Shown here: piece after piece, positions 52,288 to 61,377 of the stretch
Position numbering within the stretch: the first letter of the stretch is position 1
Layout of the letters: every line of letters begins with the position of its first letter
Assembly: GCA_044868005.1 (NCBI GenBank)
Contig: JBIOVX010000147.1
Coordinates: 1-64,000 of the forward strand
DNA length: 64,000 nt
Reading direction: 5' to 3'
From: DATARR01 sp044868005
GTDB lineage: Bacteria > Acidobacteriota > Thermoanaerobaculia > Multivoradales > UBA5704
The notes under the pieces: model-generated
Database searches by the model: none
The model's input: only the letters and a program-made list of their open reading frames with translations
Told to the model about the DNA's origin: nothing
Position numbers and translations under genes: made by a program

Positions 52288-53391
52288 ATGCCCCAAGCTT
52301 CCCGCCGCGAGCTGCTCATCGCCCTGAACGCCGCCCCGGAGATTTCGCGTCCCGCCGCCTACCGCATGGCCCAGGAGCTGGACCACTGGTGCGCTGCCGG
52401 CGCGCCGCCCGAGCGCCTGGCCGCCGAGATCGGCGTGCCGCGGGCGCAGATGCGCAAAGCCCTGGCGGCGCTGGAGACGGCTGCGGCGGCCGCCAGCCGG
52501 GAGACCGCCGATGCCGAGCGGCTCGGAGGGCGGATCGTGACGCTGGAGGACTCCTCCTATCCGCCCAGCCTGCGCCACCTCTCACCGCCGCCGCCGGTGC
52601 TCTACCTGCGTGGCGAGATCCCGCCCGGTCCCGCCGTGGCCATCGTCGGCTCCCGCCGGCCGGATGCCTACGGTCAGGAGGCGGCCGAGCTCTTCGCCCG
52701 CACGCTCGCCGCCGCCGGCGTCACCGTCGTCTCCGGCTTCGCGCGCGGCATTGACGCGGCAGCCCACCGTGGCGCCCTCGCGGTGGCGGCTGGCCGGACG
52801 CTGGCCGTGCTCGGCTGCGGTCTGGGAGTGGACTATCCCCGCGGCCACGGCCGCCTGGCCGGAGAGATCGCCGGCCGCGGCGCCCTGGTTTCTGAGTTCC
52901 CCTGCGCCGCCATTCCCCGCGCCTGGCACTTCCCGCTGCGCAACCGCTCGATCGCGGCGCTCACCGCGGGCACGCTCGTCGTGCAGGCGGCGGTGCGCTC
53001 GGGCTCGTTGATCACCGCCCGCCACGCGCTCGACCTGGGGCGGGACGTCTGGGCGGTGCCGGGACGGATCTTCGACGAGAGCTCGCTGGGCGCCAACGGC
53101 CTCATCCGCGAGGGAGCCCAGCTCGCCCAGCATCCCGCCGACATCCTCGAGGTGCTGCTTCCCCGCGCCGGCGTGCCGCTGCCGCCGGCCGCGGAGCCCG
53201 CACCCGGCTTGGAACCGCCTTCCGGCCTGGCCGGCCAGGTGCTCGCGGACATTCCGCCGGGCTCGACCCGCGTCGCGGAGGAGATCGCCGTCCGGCTCGA
53301 CGTATCGGTGGACCGCGTTCTCGCCGCGCTGCTCGAGCTGGAGCTCGCGGGTTGGGTCAAACGACTTCCGGGGTCAGTCTACGGGCGGTGA
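52288..53391 (+). CDS. dprA: DNA-processing protein DprA
   Basis: 367 residues: an N-terminal helical domain, the Rossmann-fold DprA core (VAIVGSRRPDAYGQEAAELFARTLAAAGVTVVSGFARGIDAAAHRGAL, and SEFPCAAIPRAWHFPLRNRSIAAL), and a C-terminal winged-helix domain (VAEEIAVRLDVSVDRVLAALLELELAGWVKRLPG). DprA binds incoming single-stranded DNA and loads RecA during natural transformation. No other competence genes are in the window. It is followed 4 nt later by the Rpn-like gene. Confidence 0.95.
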   Translation: MPQASRRELLIALNAAPEISRPAAYRMAQELDHWCAAGAPPERLAAEIGVPRAQMRKALAALETAAAAASRETADAERLGGRIVTLEDSSYPPSLRHLSPPPPVLYLRGEIPPGPAVAIVGSRRPDAYGQEAAELFARTLAAAGVTVVSGFARGIDAAAHRGALAVAAGRTLAVLGCGLGVDYPRGHGRLAGEIAGRGALVSEFPCAAIPRAWHFPLRNRSIAALTAGTLVVQAAVRSGSLITARHALDLGRDVWAVPGRIFDESSLGANGLIREGAQLAQHPADILEVLLPRAGVPLPPAAEPAPGLEPPSGLAGQVLADIPPGSTRVAEEIAVRLDVSVDRVLAALLELELAGWVKRLPGSVYGR

Positions 53392-53395
53392 TGAG

Positions 53396-54292
53396 ATGGC
53401 TCCCCACGATCCGTTGTTCAAGAGACTTCTCCAGGCATTCTTCAGGGACTTCCTCGAGCTCGTGGCGCCAAGGATCGCCACCCAACTGGATCTTTCTTCG
53501 CCTGTTTTTCTGGACAAGGAGTTTCCGTCGCCCGGCCCGCCAGAGGTGAGCCGGGTCGTGGATCTGCTCGCCAGGCTCCCCTTGAAAGAGGATGGGAGCA
53601 AGTCCTTGTTGGTCCACGTCGAAGTGGAAGCGCGCGCAAGGAAGGGATTCGGCGAGCGCATTCGGAGCTACTACCGCTGGATCCAGACGCGGCACACAGG
53701 ACAGATTCTCTCGATCGCTCTGTTTCTTCACGGAGGGGAGGCTGGTATCCGCGAAGGAAGGATCGGCGGCGACTTGACCGGGCCTGGACTGACGGAGTTC
53801 CGTTACCTCTCCTTTGGATTGTCGAGGTGTAGAGCGGCCGAGTACCTGGCGAAGCCCCAACCTCTCGCGTGGGCCCTTGCTGCGTTGATGGACCGCAGAC
53901 CGTGGAGCCGTGCTCAGTTGAAGATGAACATCCTCGCTCGAATCGCAGAAGCATCTCTGAGCGCGGACGACGGTCGCGTGCTGGTCAACTGTGTCGAAAC
54001 TTATCTAGAATTGTCTGCTGGAGAAGCCGAGGAGTTTCGGCTCCTCGCCATTCCGGAGACCCGGAGGGTTGATGCCATGTTGTACGGAATGACCTGGGAA
54101 GACAAGATGATCCTCAAAGGCAAAAGCCTTGGAGTCCAGCAAGCGCTCTTGGGACTGCTGGAGGATCGTTTCGGCCCCGTTCCTGACGAGATGAGGGCTC
54201 GAATCGAGGAGATCCGTTCTGTGGATCGCCTGACCCGTCTGGTCCAGAGAGCGGCGAAAGCCAAGTCCCTCAAATCCCTGCGGCTCGGCTAA
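53396..54292 (+). CDS. Rpn/DUF4351-like PD-(D/E)XK nuclease family protein
   Basis: 298 residues. DPLFKRLLQAFFRDFLELVAP at the N-terminus, then VVDLLARLPLKEDGSKSLLVHVEVEARAR carries the D...E-x-E of the PD-(D/E)XK fold, and GERIRSYYRWIQTRH follows, as in the Rpn (recombination-promoting nuclease) / 'putative transposase' family. The C-terminus (ALLGLLEDRFGPVPDEMRARIEEIRSVDRLTRLVQRA) is the DUF4351-like helical tail. Members are horizontally mobile nucleases, some acting in phage defence or transfer. Composition is slightly less GC-rich than dprA and topA, consistent with acquisition. Confidence 0.85.
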   Translation: MAPHDPLFKRLLQAFFRDFLELVAPRIATQLDLSSPVFLDKEFPSPGPPEVSRVVDLLARLPLKEDGSKSLLVHVEVEARARKGFGERIRSYYRWIQTRHTGQILSIALFLHGGEAGIREGRIGGDLTGPGLTEFRYLSFGLSRCRAAEYLAKPQPLAWALAALMDRRPWSRAQLKMNILARIAEASLSADDGRVLVNCVETYLELSAGEAEEFRLLAIPETRRVDAMLYGMTWEDKMILKGKSLGVQQALLGLLEDRFGPVPDEMRARIEEIRSVDRLTRLVQRAAKAKSLKSLRLG

Positions 54293-54443
54293 CCGGCGGC
54301 CCCATCTCCCCGTCCTTCTCCGAAAGGCCGCCTCACCCGCCCGCCTTGCAGCCGCCCCGCGCCCGGTGCTACTGTCCCCGGCTCATCCCGGGCAGGACAC
54401 CCAAGAAATAAGTCGGCGCCTCCCGGCGTTTCATTGACGCGCT

Positions 54444-56741
54444 ATGGCCAAGAACCTGCTGATCGTCGAAAGCCCCGCCAAGACCCGGACCTTGAAGAAG
54501 TTCCTCGGCCGGCAGTACGCCGTCGAGGCTTCGGTGGGGCATATCCGCGACCTGGTCAAGAAGGACATGGGGATCGGGCCGGACTACGAGCCGCGCTACG
54601 AGGTGCTCGCCGCCAAGAAGGACGTGGTGAAGAGGCTGCGCGACGCGGCGAAGGAAGCCGAGACCGTCTATCTCGCCCCCGATCCGGATCGCGAGGGGGA
54701 GGCCATCGCCTGGCACATCGCCGAGGTCCTCAGCAAGGACGCCAAGGACGTGCGGCGGGTGACCTTCAACGAGATCACCAAGGGCGCGGTGCTCAAGGCC
54801 CTCGAGCATCCGGGCGTCATCGATCTCAAGAAGGTGGACGCCCAGCAGGCCCGCCGCGTGCTCGACCGTATGATGGGCTTCCGCCTCTCGCCGCTCCTCT
54901 GGGAGAAGGTCAAGCAGGGCCTCTCCGCCGGCCGCGTGCAGTCCGTGGCCCTGAAGATGGTCTGCGACCGCCAGGCCGAGATCGAGGCCTTCCGTCCTGA
55001 GGAATACTGGAACCTCGGCGCCGATCTCAAGGCCTCCCAGCCGCCGATCTTCAACGCCCGCCTGCACCGCATCGAGGGCCGCAAGGCCGAGGTCGAAAAC
55101 GGCGAGCAGGCGGCACGCATCGTCGGCGACCTGGAGAAGGGCCGCTTCACCGTCGCCAAGGTGGAGCGCAAGGAGTCGCGGCAGCGCCCGTCGCCGCCCT
55201 TTATCACCAGCCGCCTGCAGCAGGAGGCGGCGCGCCGGTACGGCTTCTCCGTGAAACGCACCATGGCCCTCGCCCAGGGTCTCTACGAAGGGCGCGAGGT
55301 CGGCGACCGCGGCTCGACCGGTCTCATCACCTACATGCGCACCGACTCGACCCGCGTCGCCGAGGAGGCGCTCACGGGCGGCCGCGAGCACATCGCCGCC
55401 GCCTACGGTCCGGACTCGCTCCCCGAAAAGCCGAACGTCTACCAGTCCAAGGCGGGTGCGCAGGACGCCCACGAGGCCATCCGGCCGACCAGCTTCGACC
55501 TGCCTCCGGACGCGGTCCGGGACTTCCTCAAAGAGGACGAGTGGAAGCTCTACAAGCTGATCTGGGACCGCTTCATCGCCTCTCAGATGCTGCCCGCCGT
55601 CTTCGACGTCACGCAGGTGGACGTCGAGAACGGCCCGTACGTGCTGCGCGCCTCCGGCAAGGTGCTCAAGCGGCCCGGGTTCCTGGCCGTTTACCGCGAG
55701 ACCCCGGACGAGGACGCGGGCGAAGAGGCCAACGGCGAAGGCGCCATGCTGCCGCCGCTCGCCGAGGGCGAGACGCTCGATCTGGTGAAGCTCCTCTCCG
55801 AGCAGAAATTCACCCAGCCGCCGCCGCAGTACAGCGAGGCCACTCTGGTGAAGGTGCTGGAGGAGAACGGCATCGGCCGCCCCTCGACTTACGCCACCAT
55901 CCTCTCCGTGCTCACCGACCGCGACTACGTCGATCGCGTGGCCGGGCGCTTCCGTCCCACCCCCCTCGGCCGGCTGGTCAACGACATGCTCCAGAAGGGG
56001 TTCAACGACATCCTCAACGAGGGTTACACCGCGGCGCTGGAGGAGCAACTCGACGAGATCGAAGGCGGCCGGCTCGAATGGAAGCAGGCGGTGGCCGATT
56101 TCGATCAGAAGTTCAGCCGCGACCTGGAGACGGCGGGCGAGCAGATGCCCAACGTCAAGCGCGAAGGCGTGCCCCTCGACGAGACCTGCCCCGAGTGCGG
56201 CTCGCGCCTGCTGATGCGCTTCGGCCGCTTCGGTCCGTTCATCGCCTGCAGCAACTATCCGGAGTGCAAGTACACCCGCAACGTCGAGGAGCCGGCGGCG
56301 GCCGAGACGCCCGCGGCGTCCGCCAACGGCGGCGCCGAAGAGGAGATTCCGCCCTGCGAGGTCTGCGGCCGGCCGATGGCGCTCAAGCGCAGCCGCTTCG
56401 GGACCTTCTACGGCTGCACCGGATATCCGGAGTGCAAGAACATCCGCAAGACCGGACCCGAAGCCGCGCCGCCGAAGCCCACGGGCGTGCCCTGCCCGGA
56501 GTGCGGCAAGGGCGAGATCGTGGAGAAGCGCTCGCGTCGCGGCAAGACCTTCTGGTCGTGCAACCGCTATCCGGACTGCAAGTTCTCGCTGTGGAAGAAG
56601 CCGGTGCCGCGCGAGTGCCCGGTGTGCGGCGCCAACTTCCTGCTCGAGAAGGTCACCAAGAAGCACGGCGTCCAGTACGTCTGCAACACCGAAGGCTGCG
56701 AGCACGTGGAAGACGCGGCCGAGGTGGAAGTGCCGGCCTGA
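54444..56741 (+). CDS. topA: DNA topoisomerase I
   Basis: 765 residues of type IA topoisomerase. The Toprim domain starts LLIVESPAKTRTLKKFLG and continues APDPDREGEAIAWHIAEVL; the active-site tyrosine is Tyr297 in GLITYMRTDSTRV. DNA-gate segments such as IGRPSTYATILSVLTDRDYV follow. Four C-terminal zinc-ribbon units (CPECGSRLLMRFGRF..., CEVCGRPMALKRSRF..., CPECGKGEIVEKRSR..., CPVCGANFLLEKVTK...) run from about residue 580 to the end. It relaxes negative supercoils. Confidence 0.97.
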   Translation: MAKNLLIVESPAKTRTLKKFLGRQYAVEASVGHIRDLVKKDMGIGPDYEPRYEVLAAKKDVVKRLRDAAKEAETVYLAPDPDREGEAIAWHIAEVLSKDAKDVRRVTFNEITKGAVLKALEHPGVIDLKKVDAQQARRVLDRMMGFRLSPLLWEKVKQGLSAGRVQSVALKMVCDRQAEIEAFRPEEYWNLGADLKASQPPIFNARLHRIEGRKAEVENGEQAARIVGDLEKGRFTVAKVERKESRQRPSPPFITSRLQQEAARRYGFSVKRTMALAQGLYEGREVGDRGSTGLITYMRTDSTRVAEEALTGGREHIAAAYGPDSLPEKPNVYQSKAGAQDAHEAIRPTSFDLPPDAVRDFLKEDEWKLYKLIWDRFIASQMLPAVFDVTQVDVENGPYVLRASGKVLKRPGFLAVYRETPDEDAGEEANGEGAMLPPLAEGETLDLVKLLSEQKFTQPPPQYSEATLVKVLEENGIGRPSTYATILSVLTDRDYVDRVAGRFRPTPLGRLVNDMLQKGFNDILNEGYTAALEEQLDEIEGGRLEWKQAVADFDQKFSRDLETAGEQMPNVKREGVPLDETCPECGSRLLMRFGRFGPFIACSNYPECKYTRNVEEPAAAETPAASANGGAEEEIPPCEVCGRPMALKRSRFGTFYGCTGYPECKNIRKTGPEAAPPKPTGVPCPECGKGEIVEKRSRRGKTFWSCNRYPDCKFSLWKKPVPRECPVCGANFLLEKVTKKHGVQYVCNTEGCEHVEDAAEVEVPA

Positions 56742-56783
56742 CCTGCCGGCCTGACCGAAGCCGGAGACAACGGTAAGAAGCGG

Positions 56784-56861
56784 TCGTAGCGGCGGGCCTA
56801 TGTGCCCGCCGTTTTCGTCCGTGCAACAACAGACGGCGGCCACGTAGGGCCGCCGCTACGA
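56784..56861. repeat. Dispersed palindromic element (GTAGCGGCGG variant)
   Basis: The left arm (CGTAGCGGCGGGCCTATGTG...) and right arm (...GGCCACGTAGGGCCGCCGCT) are imperfect reverse complements around a ~20-nt spacer. It lies between topA and hutI, both on the plus strand. The single arm at 7664-7692 is of the same variant. Confidence 0.7.
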
Positions 56862-56887
56862 CCCTTCGGCGTCTCGTTGTATCCCCT

Positions 56888-58162
56888 ATGAAAGAATCCC
56901 CCGCCATGCCCGACCTCCTGATCCACAACCTCGCCGAGGTGGCCACCCCGGAGGGTTCCGAACCGCAGCGCGGGCCGGACCAGCGCCGGGTGCGCCGGAT
57001 ACGCGGCGCCGAGGTGGTCTGCCGCGAGGGCCGCATCGCCTTCGTCGGACCGCCGGAGGAGCGGCGGCGCCTCTTCGGCGAGATGGACGGAGCGGAGCGC
57101 CTGGACGGCGGAGGCGGCACGCTGATCCCCGGGTTCGTCGATCCGCATACCCACCTCCCCTGGGCCGGCAGCCGCGAGGAGGAGTTCGCGGCGCGACTGG
57201 CGGGCAAGACCTATCAGGAGATCGCGGCGGCCGGCGGCGGCATCCTCTCCACCGTGGCCGCCACGCGCCGGGCGAGCGAGGAGGAGCTCGCCGCGGGCGT
57301 CCTGCGGCGGCTCGACCGCATGCTCGCCTGGGGCACGACGACCGCCGAGGCGAAGAGCGGCTACGGCCTCTCCCGCGGCGACGAGCTGAAGCAGCTCCGC
57401 GCCGTGCGCCGGGCCGCCGAGAGCCATCCGGTGGATCTCGCCGCCACCCTGCTCGCCGCACACGAGGTCCCTCCCGAGCACCGGCAGGACCGGCGGCGCT
57501 ATCTCGATCTCATCTGCGACGAGATCGTGCCGGCCACCGCCGAGGCCGGCCTTGCCCGCTTCTGCGACGTCTTCTGCGAGGAGGGAGTGTTCACCGCCGA
57601 GGAGTCCCGCCGCGTGCTCGTCGCCGGCGTTCGCCACGGGCTGCTCCCACGGCTGCACGCGGACGAGTTCGTCGACTCCGGCGGCGCCGCGCTGGCGGCG
57701 GAGCTGGGTGCGCTCTCGGCGGACCACCTGATCGCCGTCTCGCCGGCCGGCATCGAAGCCCTGGCGCGCTCCGGAGTGACCGCGGTGCTGCTGCCCGGCA
57801 CGAGCTTCTTCCTCATGAAGCACCGCTACGCTCCCGCCCGCCAGCTCGTGGAGGCCGGCGTGCCTGTGGCACTCGCGACGGACTGCAATCCGGGCTCCTC
57901 CCATACCGAGTCGATGCCGATGGTGGTGGTGCTGGCCGTCTTCGAGCTCGGCCTCACCATCGAGGAGAGCCTCACCGCCTCCACCCTCAACGCCGCCTGC
58001 TGCCTCGGTCTCGGCGGGGAGATCGGCTCGATCGAGACGGCCAAGCGCGCGGACCTCGTCCTGCTCGACGCGCCCAACCTCCTCCACCTGGTCTACCACT
58101 ACGGCATCAATCCCGTCGCCGCGGTGGTCAAAGGGGGACGGGTGGTCCGGCGGGCCGGTTGA
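56888..58162 (+). CDS. hutI: Imidazolonepropionase
   Basis: 424 residues of the amidohydrolase superfamily. FVDPHTHLPWAGSREEEFAARLAGKTYQEIAAAGGGI is the metal site and HutI-specific loop; KSGYGLSRGDELKQLRAVRR, LAAHEVPPEH, LHADEFVDSGGAALAAELGALSADHL and ATDCNPGSSHTESMP supply further active-site residues. It hydrolyses 4-imidazolone-5-propanoate to N-formimino-L-glutamate in histidine degradation. No other hut genes are in the window. ATG 56906 is an alternative start. Confidence 0.95.
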   Translation: MKESPAMPDLLIHNLAEVATPEGSEPQRGPDQRRVRRIRGAEVVCREGRIAFVGPPEERRRLFGEMDGAERLDGGGGTLIPGFVDPHTHLPWAGSREEEFAARLAGKTYQEIAAAGGGILSTVAATRRASEEELAAGVLRRLDRMLAWGTTTAEAKSGYGLSRGDELKQLRAVRRAAESHPVDLAATLLAAHEVPPEHRQDRRRYLDLICDEIVPATAEAGLARFCDVFCEEGVFTAEESRRVLVAGVRHGLLPRLHADEFVDSGGAALAAELGALSADHLIAVSPAGIEALARSGVTAVLLPGTSFFLMKHRYAPARQLVEAGVPVALATDCNPGSSHTESMPMVVVLAVFELGLTIEESLTASTLNAACCLGLGGEIGSIETAKRADLVLLDAPNLLHLVYHYGINPVAAVVKGGRVVRRAG

Positions 58163-58218
58163 CGTAGAATCGAGCCTTCGCGGCGACCCCAAGCAGTCGA
58201 TTCCTCAGGAGATCGACG

Positions 58219-58668
58219 ATGAACCCCAAGATCCTCGCCCGTTTTCTCCTCACGGTCCTGCTGCTGGGCGTGGCGATGGCTTCCGCCTTCGCCGGCCAGG
58301 AGCAAGGCCGGCCTGAAACCGGCGGCAAGGAGATCGTCACTCCCTCCGGCGTGAAGTATGTAGATCTCAAGATGGGTGAGGGAGGCGAGGCCGCGAACGG
58401 CAAGATCGTCGAGGTCCACTACGTCGGCTGGCTGGAGAACGGCACCAAGTTCGACTCCAGCCGCGACCGCGAACGGCCTTTCACCTTCCGCCTCGGCACC
58501 GGCGACGCTCTCAAGGGATGGGACGAAGGGCTCCTCGGCATGAAAGTGGGCGGCAAGCGCAAGCTCGTCATCCCGCCCGAGCTCGGATTCGGCAAGCAGG
58601 GCGTCGGCAGCGTGGTGCCGCCGAACGCCGTGCTGCTCTATGAGTTCGAGTTGTTGGCGGTGCGGTAA
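58219..58668 (+). CDS. Exported FKBP-type peptidyl-prolyl isomerase
   Basis: 149 residues with a signal peptide (ARFLLTVLLLGVAMASAFAG). One complete FKBP domain follows: KIVEVHYVGWLENGTKFDSSRDRERPFTFRLGTG, then GWDEGLLGMKVGGKRKLVIPPELGFGKQGVGSVVPPNAVLLYEFELL. The active-site aromatics (Tyr, Phe, Trp of GWDEGL) are in place. It would help fold periplasmic proteins. Confidence 0.95.
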   Translation: MNPKILARFLLTVLLLGVAMASAFAGQEQGRPETGGKEIVTPSGVKYVDLKMGEGGEAANGKIVEVHYVGWLENGTKFDSSRDRERPFTFRLGTGDALKGWDEGLLGMKVGGKRKLVIPPELGFGKQGVGSVVPPNAVLLYEFELLAVR

Positions 58669-58675
58669 AGGATTC

Positions 58676-58725
58676 GTCCTGGGTCTTGGGTCTTGAGGAG
58701 AAATTCAAGACCCAGGACCCAAGAC
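58676..58725. repeat. 21-bp imperfect inverted repeat between convergent genes
   Basis: Arms 58676-58696 (GTCCTGGGTCTTGGGTCTTG...) and 58705-58725 pair around an 8-nt loop with a few mismatches. The left arm repeats GGGTCTT twice and the right arm GACCCA twice. It lies between the convergent FKBP and DPP III-like genes and could terminate both, though no T-tract is seen. Confidence 0.6.
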
Positions 58726-58738
58726 TCAAGACGTGCTT

Positions 58739-60430
58739 CTATTTCTCCACCTCGTACACCGGCCGGATATCCACCGGCACGTCCGCCAGGCGCGCGATGG
58801 CTTCCCGGATCGGCGGGGTGGCCTTGCCGTAGGTGTCGAGGAAGCGCTTCGTCCCCTCGTAGTCGCCCAGCGCCTGCAGCATCAGCATGTCGTGCAGCAG
58901 GTCGCGGATGGCGCCGGGGAACTTCTCGGAGACGGCGCGGAAGCGGCCGTTGGCGTCGATCTCCAGCGCGCCCTTTCCCTGAAGATAGTTGAACTGCGCC
59001 ACCACACCCTGGCCGTGGGCCTCGTCGACGCCGAAGCGCGCGGCGCGGAAGAGGCCGGCCACGTAGGTGGGCTCCAGCGACCGCCGCAGCTCGGCCGGCA
59101 TCTCCTTGCGGTCGATGAGGGCGAGGATGTTGTAGACGCCCATCACGTCGGCCTTGGCCTCCTCCAGCGTGCCGAACAGCTCCTTGAGCTCCTTCCGCGC
59201 CTCGGTCTTGCGGCCGTTGACCGTGATGGTGCCCGGCCCCAGGCCGTGCGACAGCTCGTGATGGAGCACCTCGTTGAGGTAGGCGTCGAAGGAGACGTCC
59301 TTCACCTGCGCCGGATCGAGCACGCGCTCGGCGATGGGCAGCAGGATGCGGTCGTACTTCGCCCGCATGGTGTTGCGCAGCAGCACCTTCTTCGATCCCT
59401 TGGCCTCGCGCACCCGCTCGTCGTTGGGCAGGTTGAAGGCGATCGTCTGCACGCCGGCCCGGGTTTCGCCCGAGCTGTAGACCGTATCCACCACCTGGAT
59501 CGGGCTCTCGGTGCCGCGGTTCAGGTTCTTGTGCTCGTCCGGAATCGGCAGGTTCCGCTCCAGCCACGGCAGCCGCTCCTTGTAGCGGACGAGCGCGGCC
59601 GATTCCTCCGGCAGATTGACGGTGACGAAGGCCTCGAAGGAGGCCTTGTAGCCGAAGAGCTCGTCCTCGTAGGTCTCGTACGGACCGATGGTGACCTCCA
59701 CCGGCGCGTCGAGGTCCATCCAGGCGAGGTCGCTGGCGTAATAGTCGTCGTTTTCGAATGCGGCGGCGCGCAGCTCGAGGAACTTCTTGAGCGAGGCGTT
59801 GCCGGTGAGCGCCGCCGCCTCGCGCAGGAGGTTGGCGGCCGGCTTGAGCCACTCGGCGTACTCGCGCGAGTAGGGCACGGCCGTGAGGCTGCGGTCCTGG
59901 CCGCGGCGGATCGCCGTCACCGTCGAGGTGAACGTCTCCTTCTCTCCAGGATGCTTGGCGATCCAGCCCTCGAATTCCTCCTTCGTCATGTCCTCCGGAT
60001 AGGAGCCCGCTCCCGGTGGATGGGGCTTGTCGCCGATGAACGGCTGGCGCTCCGCCAGACGGTCCCAGGGTCCGAAGTTGAGCGTGAAGTATTGGCGCGC
60101 CGCCTCCGCGTGCTCGCCCTGGTAGCCCGCGAGCCACTGGCGCATCTCGGGATTGCCGATCCAGGCCTGGCGCAGGAAGATCTCATCCATCAGCCTGGCG
60201 GCCTCCACCAGCTTGGCGAGCACCTGCCGGTCCTCGGCGGTGAGCGCCGAGAGGTCCGCCGAGAGAGGAACGGCGGCAAATTGCGCCAGCCGCTTTTGGA
60301 CGTCAGCCACGATCCGCGGCTCTCCCTTCTGCTCCTGCTTCTGTGGAGCCGTGTCGTTCGAGGCCGCGTTGTCGGCAGCCCGGCAGGCGAGGACAGCCAG
60401 GCCCGCCAGGCAGAAGATCATGAGGCGCAT
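58739..60430 (-). CDS. Dipeptidyl-peptidase III-like zinc hydrolase, lipoprotein
   Basis: 563 residues from the ATG at 60430, which opens into a lipoprotein signal (MRLMIFCLAGLAVLAC, Cys16). LNEVLHHELSHGLGPGTITVNG contains the zinc-binding His pair and catalytic Glu (HELSH), and ELFGTLEEAKADVMGVYNILAL the second-helix Glu ligand, matching the M49-like DPP III family in its bacterial form. The final NGRFRAVSEKFPGAIRDLLHDMLMLQALGDYEGTK is also typical. It probably cleaves peptides in the periplasm. Confidence 0.85.
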   Translation of the reverse strand: MRLMIFCLAGLAVLACRAADNAASNDTAPQKQEQKGEPRIVADVQKRLAQFAAVPLSADLSALTAEDRQVLAKLVEAARLMDEIFLRQAWIGNPEMRQWLAGYQGEHAEAARQYFTLNFGPWDRLAERQPFIGDKPHPPGAGSYPEDMTKEEFEGWIAKHPGEKETFTSTVTAIRRGQDRSLTAVPYSREYAEWLKPAANLLREAAALTGNASLKKFLELRAAAFENDDYYASDLAWMDLDAPVEVTIGPYETYEDELFGYKASFEAFVTVNLPEESAALVRYKERLPWLERNLPIPDEHKNLNRGTESPIQVVDTVYSSGETRAGVQTIAFNLPNDERVREAKGSKKVLLRNTMRAKYDRILLPIAERVLDPAQVKDVSFDAYLNEVLHHELSHGLGPGTITVNGRKTEARKELKELFGTLEEAKADVMGVYNILALIDRKEMPAELRRSLEPTYVAGLFRAARFGVDEAHGQGVVAQFNYLQGKGALEIDANGRFRAVSEKFPGAIRDLLHDMLMLQALGDYEGTKRFLDTYGKATPPIREAIARLADVPVDIRPVYEVEK

Positions 60431-60462
60431 GCCTCCTCCTTTCGGTTCGCATTCATCCTTCG

Positions 60463-60699
60463 TCAAAGAGATGATGGTCCACCTGGATCAGTCGTCCACT
60501 TTGAGGTAGCGGTCGTACTGAGCTGATGCGTCGGGCGCTCCACAAGTTGTCGGATTCCTTCCAAGGCCGAAGATGGGTCTTCAGTTTCGAGAGGGATGAC
60601 GATGATCCGGTCTCCTTCCTGCCGGACTTCTATCTCCTGGACGCCTTCGAGCATCTGCTTTGGGATTGTCACGCCTCGATCTGTGACTTTCATCTTCAT
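60463..60699 (-). CDS. AbrB/MazE-like antitoxin, C-terminus probably frameshifted
   Basis: 78 residues from the ATG at 60699 with GAGGAG upstream. MKVTDRGVTIPKQMLEGVQEIEVRQEGDRIIVIPLETED is a SpoVT-AbrB swapped-hairpin DNA-binding domain, as in many antitoxins. The last ~25 residues (THQLSTTATSKWTTDPGG) look unrelated. In another frame the same DNA reads PDASAQYDRYLKVDD and then stops, which resembles the usual end of this family; one added base in the CCC run at 60535-60537 would restore it. No toxin gene is adjacent. Confidence 0.65.
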   Translation of the reverse strand: MKMKVTDRGVTIPKQMLEGVQEIEVRQEGDRIIVIPLETEDPSSALEGIRQLVERPTHQLSTTATSKWTTDPGGPSSL

Positions 60700-60858
60700 G
60701 GGTGTTCTCCTCGGTGCCAGAGGTGAGCCCAACGAATATAACAGCGCTCTCCGAGGAGTCGGGAACCTTCGCCTCCGCGTACGATGGCATACCGCTCGCA
60801 TCCCGGCAAAGCGGATGCCCCTCCACTCTCGGAGGGAGCGCAATGCGAGGATCGAGCC

Positions 60859-61332
60859 ATGGCCGAGAGAGTCAAGCCCTACAAGTCCGGCGTCAACTAC
60901 TGGCTGCTGGCCACCGATCCGGACGAGTACAGCTATTCCCATCTGGAGCGGGATACGGCGACTGTCTGGGACGGCGTCACCGGTTACGAGGACCTGAAGA
61001 CCCTGCGCGACGTCGAGCCCGACGAAGAAGCGCTCATCTTTCACGCCGGAAGAGAGCAGGCGATCGTCGGCATCGCCCGCTTCACCTCCGATCCGTATCC
61101 CAATCCGCAGGGCACCAGCCCGGATGAGGTGGTGGTCGATATCGTCCCCCTGCGGCGCTTGGAAAGGCCGCTGCTCTTAGCGGAGCTCGAAGATCTTCCG
61201 GAGCTCCAGGACTTCGATCTGGTGAACGATCCGGAGCTCTCCGTCGTGCCCGTCTCACCGGAGCTGTGGGATCGGATCCTCGAGCTGAGCGAGGCTGCGC
61301 TGGCGCTGTCTACGCAGGAGGATCAGAAGTAG
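60859..61332 (+). CDS. EVE-domain protein
   Basis: 157 residues from the ATG at 60859. NYWLLATDPDEYSYSHLERDTATVWDGVTGYEDLKTLRDVEPDEEALIFHAG and VDIVPLRRLERPLLLAELEDLPELQDFDLV cover the EVE (PUA-like) fold, which binds modified DNA or RNA bases. Stand-alone EVE proteins are common and have been linked to modified-DNA recognition and RNA regulation; the role is unknown here. It is convergent with tmRNA. Confidence 0.85.
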   Translation: MAERVKPYKSGVNYWLLATDPDEYSYSHLERDTATVWDGVTGYEDLKTLRDVEPDEEALIFHAGREQAIVGIARFTSDPYPNPQGTSPDEVVVDIVPLRRLERPLLLAELEDLPELQDFDLVNDPELSVVPVSPELWDRILELSEAALALSTQEDQK

Positions 61333-61377
61333 ACAGGCAGCAGACGGATCGAAGATTTTGTTGTGGAGAAAGAGACT

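Noticed and set aside
53396..54292. Insertion sequence transposase
   Set aside because: The Rpn family is sometimes labelled putative transposase, but there are no terminal inverted repeats or target duplications around it, and the fold is PD-(D/E)XK nuclease.
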